DNA from: Camelimonas fluminis
GTDB taxonomy: Bacteria > Pseudomonadota > Alphaproteobacteria > Rhizobiales > Beijerinckiaceae
Length of the DNA stretch: 64,000 bases
Assembly (NCBI RefSeq): GCF_014656355.1
Contig: NZ_BNCG01000001.1
Location: forward strand, 102,596 to 166,595
Direction of reading: 5' to 3'
In this document: one piece after another, positions 1 to 7,509 of the stretch
How the letters are laid out: each line of letters starts with the position of its first letter
Position numbering within the stretch: the first letter of the stretch is position 1
Program-made: the position numbers and the translations under genes
Notes under the pieces: generated by a model
Databases searched by the model: none
Told to the model about the DNA's origin: nothing
What the model saw: the letters and a program-made list of their open reading frames with translations, nothing else

Positions 1-662
1 CGGTCGGCGTGGGCGAAAACCGCATCCATGTCATGCTCGGTGAACAAAACGCCAATGTTCTGCGCGCGGGCGACGGCGACCGCTATTCGCATCAGGGCGG
101 CGCGGTCGGCCGGAGCCATGCCGGCGGTGGGCTCGTCCATCAGCAGCAGGCGCGGCGCGCCAGCCAGGGCGATGGCCAGCTCCAGCCGCTTCACGTCGCC
201 ATAGGCCAGCCCGGCCGCCGGCCGCTCCGTCATGCCGGCCATGCCGGCCAGCGCCAGCAGCCGCATGGCGTCGTCGCGGGCGATGTTCCGCCCGGCGCCC
301 CACGGGCGCATGATCTGCCCGCGCGCCGCGGCCAGCGCCGTCTGCACGTTCTCGCGCACGGTCATGGAGGCGAAGGTGGCGGCGATCTGGAAGGTGCGGC
401 CGACGCCGGCGCGAAAGGCGCGCGCCGGGCCGGCGCCGGTGATGTCGCGCCCAGATAGCAGCACGCGTCCGGCGTCCGGTCGCAACTGGCCGTTGATGAG
501 ATTGAAGCAGGTGCTCTTTCCCGCGCCATTGGGGCCGATCAGCGCGACGATCTCGCCGGCGGCGACCGAGAAGCTGACGTCGTCCACGGCCCGCACGCCG
601 CCCCAGGCTTTGGCGAGGCCTGTCGCTGCGAGCAGGGGAGGCGCATTCATCGCCGCCGTCAT
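1..662 (-). CDS. livG: Branched-chain amino acid ABC transporter ATP-binding protein LivG (partial)
   Basis: This is the cytoplasmic ATPase that drives import of branched-chain amino acids or related amides. Only the first 220 codons are present; the 3' end lies beyond the left edge. The protein begins MTAAMNAPPLL and carries a Walker A motif (GPNGAGKS, about residues 43-50), a LivG-style signature region (AYGDVKRLELA) and a Walker B motif (LLLMDEPTAGM). The ATG overlaps the stop of the permease gene upstream (ATGA), so the two are translationally coupled. A LivF partner would be expected further left. The family is clear; the substrate is not shown. Confidence 0.93.
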   Translation of the reverse strand, partial: MTAAMNAPPLLAATGLAKAWGGVRAVDDVSFSVAAGEIVALIGPNGAGKSTCFNLINGQLRPDAGRVLLSGRDITGAGPARAFRAGVGRTFQIAATFASMTVRENVQTALAAARGQIMRPWGAGRNIARDDAMRLLALAGMAGMTERPAAGLAYGDVKRLELAIALAGAPRLLLMDEPTAGMAPADRAALMRIAVAVARAQNIGVLFTEHDMDAVFAHAD

Positions 663-2527
663 GGAGGCTCTCCATGGCCGGGCCGCCGCTGCGTCAGCCA
701 GCGGTCGCGCCACTGGTTGACGACGCCGACGAGGCCGCGCGGAAACGCCAGCACCACGGCGAGGATCACCAGACCAAGCGCCAGCTTCGACCATTGCGTC
801 TGGCTGAGCAGCCAGATCGACAGCGCCTTGTAGGCCACGGCGCCAGCCAGAGGCCCCAGCGTGGTCTGAACGCCGCCGAGCAACACCATGACAAGGGAAT
901 CGACGGACACGGGAATGGCAAGCGTATCCGGGAATACGCTGCCTTTCAGGAAGGCGAACAGGGCGCCCGCCACAGCCGCGCCGGTTCCGGCGATGGCAAA
1001 GGCGCACCAGCGCATCAGCCCCGGACTGACGCCGATGCTGGCGGCGCGCCGGGCTTCATCGCGCGCGCCGCGCAGGCCATAGCCGAAGGGCGAGAACATG
1101 ATCACCCGGCTGACGCCGATGACCAGGACGGCAAGCCCCAGGGTGAGCCAGTAGAAGCCCGCCGGCTGCGCTGCGAAGCCGGCCGGCCACAGGCCCAGCA
1201 CGCCGTTGTCGCCGCCAGTGACCTCGACCCACTGGAAGGCGATGGACCAGAGAATCTGCGCGAAGGCCAGGGTGAGCATCGCCAGATAAACGCCGGAGAG
1301 GCGCGCCGCCGCCAGCGCGAACAGGCCGGCGCCAACGAGCCCCACCAGCGGCGCCAGGGCGAGAGCCGCGCCCATGCCGAGGCCAAGTCCCTTCACCGCC
1401 AGGGCCACGCCATAGGCGCCGAGGCCAAAGAACGCCGCATGGCCGAAGGAGGCGACGCCGGCTACCGACAGCAGGACATGCAGGCTGACCGCCAGAATGG
1501 CGAAAATCAGCGTCTCGGTGGCGGCGATGACCAGATAGTCGCCGCTGACGAAGGGCAACGCCGCAGCCGCGAGCACGAGCGCCGCCATGGCGAGGCGTCC
1601 CGCGCCGCCGAGCGGTCGCCACGGCCGCGCCGATGTGGCGGCGGGCGGGCGCTGGGCGACGTCGGGCCGGCCCAGCAAACCCCACGGGCGCACGGCCAGC
1701 ACGGCGGCCATCACCAGGAAGATGATGACCAGGGAGATTTTCGGAAACAGCAGGATGCCGAAGGCGTTGAGCTGGGCGACGAGGAGAGCGGCGACAAACG
1801 CGCCGGTGATGCTGCCGAGACCGCCGATGACCACCACGACAAAGGCGTCGACGATGATGCGCAGGTCCATGTGGTGGTTGACGGATTCTCGCGGCAACTG
1901 CAGCGCGCCGGCCAATGCGGCGAGAAACACGCCAAGGGCGAAGACGCCGGTGAACAGCCACTTCTCGTTGACGCCGAGCGCCGCGGCCATCTCGCGGTCC
2001 TGGGTGGCGGCCCGGACCAGCACGCCAAACCGGGTGCGGTTGAACAGCAGCCACAACAGGCCGAGCGCCACGGGACCCAAGGCGATCAGGAACAGGTCCC
2101 ACGCCGGGATCATCTGGTCGAACAGGGCGATGGAGCCGGTGAAGCCGGGGGCGCGGCGTCCTACCAGTTCGTCCGGCCCCCACAGCATCACCACCAGGTC
2201 GGCCGCGACCAGGGTCAGGCCGAAAGTGGCGAGCAGCTGGAACAGCTCCGGCGCCTGGTAGATGCGCCGGAGCACGAGAATCTCGGCGAGGGCCCCCAGC
2301 GCCGCCACCGCGGCGGCGGCGAGCAACACGCCGCCCCACCAGCCGAAAGCGCCGGACAGGCGCTCGGTCAGCGACCAGGCCACATAGGCGCCGACCATGT
2401 AAAAGGCGCCGTGGGCGAAGTTCACCACGCGGGTGACGCCGAAAATGATCGACAGGCCCGAGGCGACGAGAAACAGCGACGCGGCGCTGGCCAGGCCGGT
2501 CAGGAACTGGGCGATCCAGAAACTCAT
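659..2527 (-). CDS. Fused LivH-LivM branched-chain amino acid ABC transporter permease
   Basis: This inner-membrane permease has 622 residues. Residues 1 to about 290 are a LivH-type half (GLSIIFGVTRVVNFAHGAFYM near the start) and about 310 to 600 are a LivM-type half (AGVASFGHAAFFGLGAYG). In the classical system these are two proteins, so the gene encodes both membrane halves in one chain. A Pro/Ala/Arg-rich linker joins them near residues 285-310. It sits between the binding-protein gene (283 bp upstream) and livG (4-bp overlap), so it is part of one importer operon. The substrate is inferred from family only. Confidence 0.93.
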   Translation of the reverse strand: MSFWIAQFLTGLASAASLFLVASGLSIIFGVTRVVNFAHGAFYMVGAYVAWSLTERLSGAFGWWGGVLLAAAAVAALGALAEILVLRRIYQAPELFQLLATFGLTLVAADLVVMLWGPDELVGRRAPGFTGSIALFDQMIPAWDLFLIALGPVALGLLWLLFNRTRFGVLVRAATQDREMAAALGVNEKWLFTGVFALGVFLAALAGALQLPRESVNHHMDLRIIVDAFVVVVIGGLGSITGAFVAALLVAQLNAFGILLFPKISLVIIFLVMAAVLAVRPWGLLGRPDVAQRPPAATSARPWRPLGGAGRLAMAALVLAAAALPFVSGDYLVIAATETLIFAILAVSLHVLLSVAGVASFGHAAFFGLGAYGVALAVKGLGLGMGAALALAPLVGLVGAGLFALAAARLSGVYLAMLTLAFAQILWSIAFQWVEVTGGDNGVLGLWPAGFAAQPAGFYWLTLGLAVLVIGVSRVIMFSPFGYGLRGARDEARRAASIGVSPGLMRWCAFAIAGTGAAVAGALFAFLKGSVFPDTLAIPVSVDSLVMVLLGGVQTTLGPLAGAVAYKALSIWLLSQTQWSKLALGLVILAVVLAFPRGLVGVVNQWRDRWLTQRRPGHGEPP

Positions 2528-2810
2528 GTCCGCCAGACCACTGTCACGCTCCGATCCCCGGCGATGGCGCCGGGCAGGGTGAACGCCGCGCCGCGCCAGG
2601 GCAACGCGTCAAAGCCAGCCCCTGTTCACGCGGGACCAGGTTTCGGCTGTCATCTATCTTGCCATGACGCACGCGATGACGCGCGCCATGAGGCGTTTCC
2701 CGATGCGCGGCGCCATTCGCCCCGTCGGGAAGCACACTGTCCGCCCGGCAGACCGCTGGCCCGGAGCTGCGCCCATCAGGATCGGATGCGCGCCCTGGCT
2801 CCGGCGCGTC

Positions 2811-4028
2811 TCAGTTGCCCGCCGGACGCATTTTGGCGGCGTCGGCTTCGGACGGCAGGTAGTCCTCGCCCTTGCGATAGGCCGGGTTGATCATCACGCC
2901 CTTGCCGTCGCGCACGCCGGTGACGCCGACGAAGGCGCCCATGGTCGACTGGTGATCGGCGGGGCGGAAGGTGACCGGTCCGAACGGCGTGGTCAGCGAC
3001 AGGCCGCGCCCGGCCTCAATCAGCTTGCTGGCGTCGGTCGAGCCGGCCTTGCGCAGCATGGCGGCGGCGGCGTGCATGGCGCTGTAGCCAATGATCGAGC
3101 CAAGGCGCGGATAATCGTTGAAGCGCTCCTGATAGGCTTTCAGGAACGCCGCGTGCTCCGGCGTCTTGATGTCATACCAGGGATAGCCGGTGACGATCCA
3201 GCCGACCGGCGCCTCATCCTTCAGCGGGTCGAGATACTCTGGCTCGCCGGTGAGGAAGCTGACCACGGCGCGGTCCTTGAACAGCCCGCGCGCATTGCCC
3301 TCGCGCACCAGCTTGACCAGATCGGGGCCGAACATGACGTTCAGGATCGCTTCCGGCTTCGCCGCGGCGATGGCCTGGGTCACCGGGCCGGCGTCGATCT
3401 TGCCCTGGGGCGGCCACTGTTCGGCGACCCATTCGATATCCGGGCGCTTTTCCGACAGAAGCTTCTTGAACACGGCGACGGCCGACTGGCCGTATTCGTA
3501 ATTGGGGGCGATCACCGCCCAACGCTTCGCCGGCAGTTTCGCCGCTTCCTCGGCCAGCATGCGGGCCTGCATGTAGTTGGAGGCGCGCAGGCGGAAGGTA
3601 TAGGGATTGCCCTGGGACCAGACCATGGCGTCGGTCAGCGGTTCAGCGGCGAGATAAACAATCTTCTTCTGTTTCGCGAAATCGCTGAGGGCGAGGCCAA
3701 CATTGGAGAAGAAGGCGCCGACCAGCATGTCCGCCTTCTCACGCGAGAGCAGTTCGTTGGCGACGGTGAGCGCTTCGGCCGGTTTGCCGCCGTCGTCGCG
3801 GGAGATCACGGTCAACTTCTTGCCGTTGACGCCGCCAGTTGCGTTGACCTCTTCAACGGCCAGTTGCCAGCCCTTGCGGTAAGGCTCGGTGAAAGACGGC
3901 AGGGTTGAATAGGAATTCAGTTCGCCAACGCGAACCTCGCCGGAAAGCCCGGCTTCCCGCGCCGTAACCGCCGGCCCCGAAAGCGCAAGCGCGGCGAACG
4001 CCATCGCCATGGTCTTGCGAAACTTCAT
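2811..4028 (-). CDS. Periplasmic substrate-binding protein of the Liv-type ABC importer
   Basis: This 405-residue secreted protein captures substrate in the periplasm for the adjacent LivHM/LivG importer. It starts MKFRKTMAMAFAALALSGPAVTA, a typical signal peptide, followed by a Peripla_BP_6 type fold (GEVRVGELNSYS, then VNATGGVNGKKL and LVGAFFSNVGLAL). I chose the ATG at 4028 because AGGGAGCAG lies just upstream and the signal peptide begins there; the frame stays open for 47 more codons upstream, but that part looks non-coding. It is the first gene of the operon. This family also binds amides, urea or aromatic acids, so leucine specificity is not assured. Confidence 0.9.
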   Translation of the reverse strand: MKFRKTMAMAFAALALSGPAVTAREAGLSGEVRVGELNSYSTLPSFTEPYRKGWQLAVEEVNATGGVNGKKLTVISRDDGGKPAEALTVANELLSREKADMLVGAFFSNVGLALSDFAKQKKIVYLAAEPLTDAMVWSQGNPYTFRLRASNYMQARMLAEEAAKLPAKRWAVIAPNYEYGQSAVAVFKKLLSEKRPDIEWVAEQWPPQGKIDAGPVTQAIAAAKPEAILNVMFGPDLVKLVREGNARGLFKDRAVVSFLTGEPEYLDPLKDEAPVGWIVTGYPWYDIKTPEHAAFLKAYQERFNDYPRLGSIIGYSAMHAAAAMLRKAGSTDASKLIEAGRGLSLTTPFGPVTFRPADHQSTMGAFVGVTGVRDGKGVMINPAYRKGEDYLPSEADAAKMRPAGN

Positions 4029-4421
4029 GCGTCTGCTCCCTGCGGCGGCAATGGGCCGGGGATCTTGCCTGCGCGCCCGGCCTTGGGTTCGCCGCCCGAC
4101 AGCCTCTAGCAAGACGGGGCGCCGCCCGCAACAGGAGCAGCCCCATGTCCGGATTATGGTTTGGGCCATGGCGGACGCCAGGCCGTCAAGGGGGCGGCGC
4201 GCGCGGCGTGGCGATGTTGTTTTTCTGCTCCAAGTATAACTTAAGTTGTATTAGAAATAATTCTTGAGCCATGTGTTTTTAATTGATATTAAATTCGTGT
4301 CGTCAGCTGTGGCGGCGACGAAATGGCTACAAGATGCAGTGCGGGGCGATTTTCTTGGGTCGCGCTGGTGGCGACGCGATATGAAAGCTGTCGACTCGCA
4401 TATGGATCGAAAGGACGATCA
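4029..4421. promoter_or_regulatory. Divergent intergenic region between the ABC importer and the cold-shock gene
   Basis: This stretch has no convincing gene. It holds the promoters of two divergent transcription units. An AT-rich patch at about 4219-4305 stands out from the GC-rich surroundings and contains the near-perfect palindrome TATAACTTAAGTTGTA (4235-4250). The distance of over 170 bp from that patch to the cold-shock start would leave a long 5' leader, as cspA-type genes often have. Confidence 0.45.
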
Positions 4422-4631
4422 ATGCAGACTGGCACCGTCAAGTGGTACAATGAGCAAAAGGGCTATGGCTTCATCCAGCCTGACGCGGGCGGAAAGGACG
4501 TGTTCGTGCATGCGACGGCGCTTGAGCGCGCGGGCATGCGCGGGTTGATGGAGGGGCAAAAGGTTGGTTTCGAGGTTGAGATCGATCGGCGCACGGGCAA
4601 GCAGGCCGCCGGAAGCCTCCAGCCCGCCTGA
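4422..4631 (+). CDS. cspA: Cold-shock domain protein (CspA family)
   Basis: This small cytoplasmic single-strand nucleic-acid-binding protein has 69 residues, the usual size. It shows the two RNA-binding motifs KGYGFI (RNP1) and DVFVHAT (RNP2) after the conserved start MQTGTVKWYNEQ. Proteins of this family melt RNA secondary structure or act as antiterminators. The ATG at 4422 follows AAAGGACG. Several CspA paralogues usually exist per genome, so the symbol marks the family rather than a proven orthologue. infA follows on the same strand 1.1 kb away. Confidence 0.93.
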   Translation: MQTGTVKWYNEQKGYGFIQPDAGGKDVFVHATALERAGMRGLMEGQKVGFEVEIDRRTGKQAAGSLQPA

Positions 4632-5731
4632 GCGTCTCCTGGCGGCGGTCGCGCCCACATTCATCATTGAGCGGCGCATTCCCTGATGCAGGTCTGCTGG
4701 TCGGTTTGAACGATTATTCAAATGTAGTGACCGTACATCTTGTTATTCGCGAGAATGCGGCTGACGCCAACACCCGATGGGCTTGCCTCATTGGGTTTTG
4801 GTGAGAGGGAACACAGTCGGCGCAATGTGTTTCCATTTTGGGAAATGCGTTGCGCTGATTGCGATTGCGACTTTGCAGGTCATGGATGCGTCAGCGTTTC
4901 GTGGTCCGGCATGAATAGGCTGAGCGGGCATGGGGCGAGCCCGGGTATGGCGGCGCGTCGCCGTCGTTGGGGCGTGGTCCGTCGCGCGGAGGCATGCGGG
5001 ATCAGTGGGGCGTGGCTTGATGGCGTGTGTCTGGTCACAGGCGCGCTCCATTGGGCCGCCGCGTCCGTTCAATCGTCCGCGCCCGCCTGGTCGTAAATGT
5101 CAGTGACATTGCGCCTGCGCATGGCGAGCGGCGGGAACAGCTGGTTTCGCCGACGCAGTATTATTACCGCGACTTTCGCGTTGTTCTATCCGCGTTGTGC
5201 ATCAAGGCCGCGTGGTTGCCGCTTCATGCGAAAAGGGGCGGCCCGACGGCCGGGCTTGCGATAGCGCGCGGCGGCTGGCGTATTCCGGAGCCGGGTCTGG
5301 CGGGGGCTGGGCCGTCGGCTCGTTCAGACGATGCGTGTTGGCGGACAGGTGCTGGCCCGAGATGGGTTTACAAGTAGCAAGGACATATGGAGCGGCGTTG
5401 CTGGCGCTGCTCGCTTCCGCTTGACGCTGCGTCCGGTCGCCGGCCGCCGTGCGTCACGCCGCCCCGCTGCGCCCGGTCGCTATTCTGCGCGCCTATCGTA
5501 AATATTTGATACTGCGGATTGCACAGGCACTTTATATTGTAGCCGATCTGCGCCATATAGGCGGGCAAGCAACCGGGCGTTTCTGTGCGCCCGCACCACG
5601 CGTCGGGCTGACGGCGCCGGGCTTTCGCCCGTCCCGCCGTCCATTGCGTTGACGCCTGCATGTGCTGTCAGGCTGTTTTCCGGGCGGATGCAGGGAGCGG
5701 GGATACCCCGTATGATGCGAGAAGAGACTGT
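4632..5731. other. 1.1-kb stretch without a convincing gene between cspA and infA
   Basis: Open frames exist on both strands (the longest plus-strand ones are about 118 and 116 codons, near 4740-5096 and 5027-5377), but their translations are rich in Arg, Cys, Trp and Gly, show no recognisable domain and lack good ribosome-binding sites. No tRNA T-arm motif is visible. Short AT-rich patches near 5500-5540 may belong to the infA promoter. The stretch could hold a non-coding RNA or decayed sequence. Confidence 0.4.
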
Positions 5732-6010
5732 ATGGCCAAGGAAGAACTGATTGAATTTGATGGTCTCGTAACCGAGATCCTGCCGGACGCCCGTTTCCGC
5801 GTCCAGCTTGAGGGTGGTCATGAGGTGATCGCCTATACGGCGGGGCGCATGAAGCGCAACCGCATCAAGACGCTGGCTGGCGACCGGGTTACTGTTGAGA
5901 TGTCGCCTTACGATCTGGACAAGGCCCGGCTGGTCTATCGCCACAAGGACGAGCGTCCTGGCGGCCCTGGCGGACGCCCTCCGCAGCGTGGCGGGTTCCG
6001 TCGCCGCTGA
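5732..6010 (+). CDS. infA: Translation initiation factor IF-1 with C-terminal extension
   Basis: IF-1 binds the A site of the 30S subunit during initiation. Residues 1 to about 72 are a complete S1/OB fold ([49 protein letters not shown]). The protein continues to 92 residues with a Gly/Pro/Arg-rich tail ([17 protein letters not shown]), absent from the 72-residue E. coli protein but common in alphaproteobacterial IF-1. The ATG at 5732 was chosen because the conserved MAKEE start lies there. A rho-independent terminator follows at 6054, so it is the last gene of its transcript. Confidence 0.96.
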   Translation: MAKEELIEFDGLVTEILPDARFRVQLEGGHEVIAYTAGRMKRNRIKTLAGDRVTVEMSPYDLDKARLVYRHKDERPGGPGGRPPQRGGFRRR

Positions 6011-6053
6011 TCATTCCGGGCGGGATTGCCGTCCGGACAGGACAAGATGCGCA

Positions 6054-6080
6054 GGCGATCCGTTCCGGGTCGCCTTTTTT
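6054..6080 (+). terminator. Rho-independent terminator after infA
   Basis: An 8-bp stem (GGCGATCC 6054-6061 with GGGTCGCC 6067-6074, one G-T pair) and a 5-nt loop are followed directly by six T residues (6075-6080). Confidence 0.85.
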
Positions 6081-6451
6081 GCTGTCCAGGCTTCGCCGCC
6101 GGGGACAGTCGGGGCTGCGGCGCCGTCCTTTCCCCAGCATGGGGCGCTTGCCGCCCTGTATTTGCGGTCCGAATGCGGGGAGGTTCGCCGGATCAGTGCG
6201 CGGCGGGAGATTTCTCTGGTCCGATCGCGGGGACTTTCCATCGGCCGTCCCGGGATGATTCGGGCAAACGGCTGCCCGGCGCGCGGTTCTGTGCGCGTCA
6301 GTTCTCCGGTCAATCCGGATTTTCGCAGTTTTGCCGAACGTCAGGCAGATCACGGGACTTCTGTCCTAGGGATAGTGATCGGCGTTTTTTGTTGAAACTG
6401 CTGACCTTTGGCTGAATGTCGATCACGAGACCGTGAAAATCCGCCTTAACC

Positions 6452-6467
6452 TTAACGGCCAGTTAAC
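6452..6467 (+). promoter_or_regulatory. Candidate CtrA-binding site upstream of the cellulose cluster
   Basis: TTAACGGCCAGTTAAC matches the CtrA full-site consensus TTAA-N7-TTAAC exactly, and a further TTAAC half site lies at 6446-6450. The site is 75 bp upstream of the bcsS start, where a promoter-bound regulator would be expected. CtrA is the alphaproteobacterial cell-cycle and surface-structure regulator. Binding itself is inferred. Confidence 0.5.
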
Positions 6468-6542
6468 CAATCCCGGGCACCCATGGGGCGTGAGGATAGG
6501 TCTGGCGCGTTTCTGCCAGGCTCTCGGACGGGAAGCAGGCAG

Positions 6543-7343
6543 ATGGCATCCGGCAAGGTCGATCACGCGCGTTGTCTTGTTCCTGCCGCCCGGCGCGCCA
6601 TGCGCCTGGCCGGCGCGACGATTGCCCTGACGACCCTGGCGGGCGCCGCCGGGGCGGCGGACTGGACGTCCGGCTATGGCTCGGGCGCCAGCGCGCAACC
6701 GGCAGGCTCGATCATTGCCATCGACACCTCGGTCACAGCGACCACCAGCAATTCGATTTTCGCCAACACCTCGGTCACGGCCGCGTTGACAGGCGATCTG
6801 GACCAGACCTCCGGCTGGCGCGCCCGTGTGGAAGGGCAGGTCGGGTCGTTCGAGTATCGCAGCGGCGACGACGCAAAGATCATCGGCAACCAGCAGTCAG
6901 GCTCCGCCCTTGTTGGTTACGAATGGGCCGAGCCCGACGTTCACGTCGCCGCCTACATCGGTTTCAACTACCAGAACATCAAGCTGGATCCGGTCGATCC
7001 GAGCAATGGCACCCGTGGCCATGGCTATGGCCTTCGTGTGGTCGGCGAGCTGTACGCCAATCCGACGCCCTACACGATGGTGTCGGCATATGGTTCGTAC
7101 TCGACCCACGCCAACGCCTATTACACCCGTTTCAAGGCGGGGTACGCCCTGTATGATCGCACGTTCATCGGCCCCGAGTTCTCGATGCTTGGCGACGACT
7201 TTTACAAGCAGTGGCGCATCGGCGCGCACCTGAGCGGCCTCACCTTTGGCCGTTTCCAGTTTGGCGTGTCGGGCGGATATGTCCGCGACAGCCGGCGCGG
7301 GCCTGGCGGTTATGTCCTTGTTGACTCGCGCGTGACCTTTTGA
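6543..7343 (+). CDS. bcsS: Cellulose biosynthesis protein BcsS (outer-membrane beta-barrel)
   Basis: This 266-residue protein has a signal sequence around residues 20-38 (MRLAGATIALTTLAGAAGA) and then a beta-rich chain with alternating aromatic and small residues (YIGFNYQNIKL, GYGLRVVGELYAN, TRFKAGYALYD) ending in Phe, like an outer-membrane barrel. It resembles the BcsS family encoded with Rhizobiales cellulose synthases; its exact role is unknown, but an export channel or anchor in the outer membrane is likely. The ATG at 6543 has GGAAGCAGG before it. An alternative start at 6600 would give a shorter, more typical signal peptide. It is the first gene of the cluster. Confidence 0.75.
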   Translation: MASGKVDHARCLVPAARRAMRLAGATIALTTLAGAAGAADWTSGYGSGASAQPAGSIIAIDTSVTATTSNSIFANTSVTAALTGDLDQTSGWRARVEGQVGSFEYRSGDDAKIIGNQQSGSALVGYEWAEPDVHVAAYIGFNYQNIKLDPVDPSNGTRGHGYGLRVVGELYANPTPYTMVSAYGSYSTHANAYYTRFKAGYALYDRTFIGPEFSMLGDDFYKQWRIGAHLSGLTFGRFQFGVSGGYVRDSRRGPGGYVLVDSRVTF

Positions 7344-7509
7344 CCGCGCTGACATGTCCTGATTGGCGCGACCGTTACGCCGTATGGACGGCAAGACGCA
7401 GACACCGCATTATGTCACTATCTACTGTTGCAATCTGCGGTAATCTGCTGCACTTCACATTTTCGTAATTCTCCGTGAGCCATCAATTGTGGCGGGAGGG
7501 GACAGGAAA

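Larger units (their letters stand above)
6011..6542. other. Intergenic region: infA terminator and cellulose cluster promoter region
   Basis: No gene is seen here. The left part holds the infA terminator (6054-6080). The right part (about 6380-6542) is the promoter region of the cellulose cluster and contains a perfect CtrA-type site at 6452-6467, listed separately. Confidence 0.5.

Noticed and set aside
674..2890. A 738-codon plus-strand frame over the Liv permease gene.
   Set aside because: The translation is rich in Gln, His, Arg and Glu with no domain, a shadow of the real permease on the other strand.
4740..5096. A possible 118-residue protein between cspA and infA.
   Set aside because: It is Cys/Trp/Arg-rich without domain, lacks a clear ribosome-binding site, and overlaps other equally poor frames.
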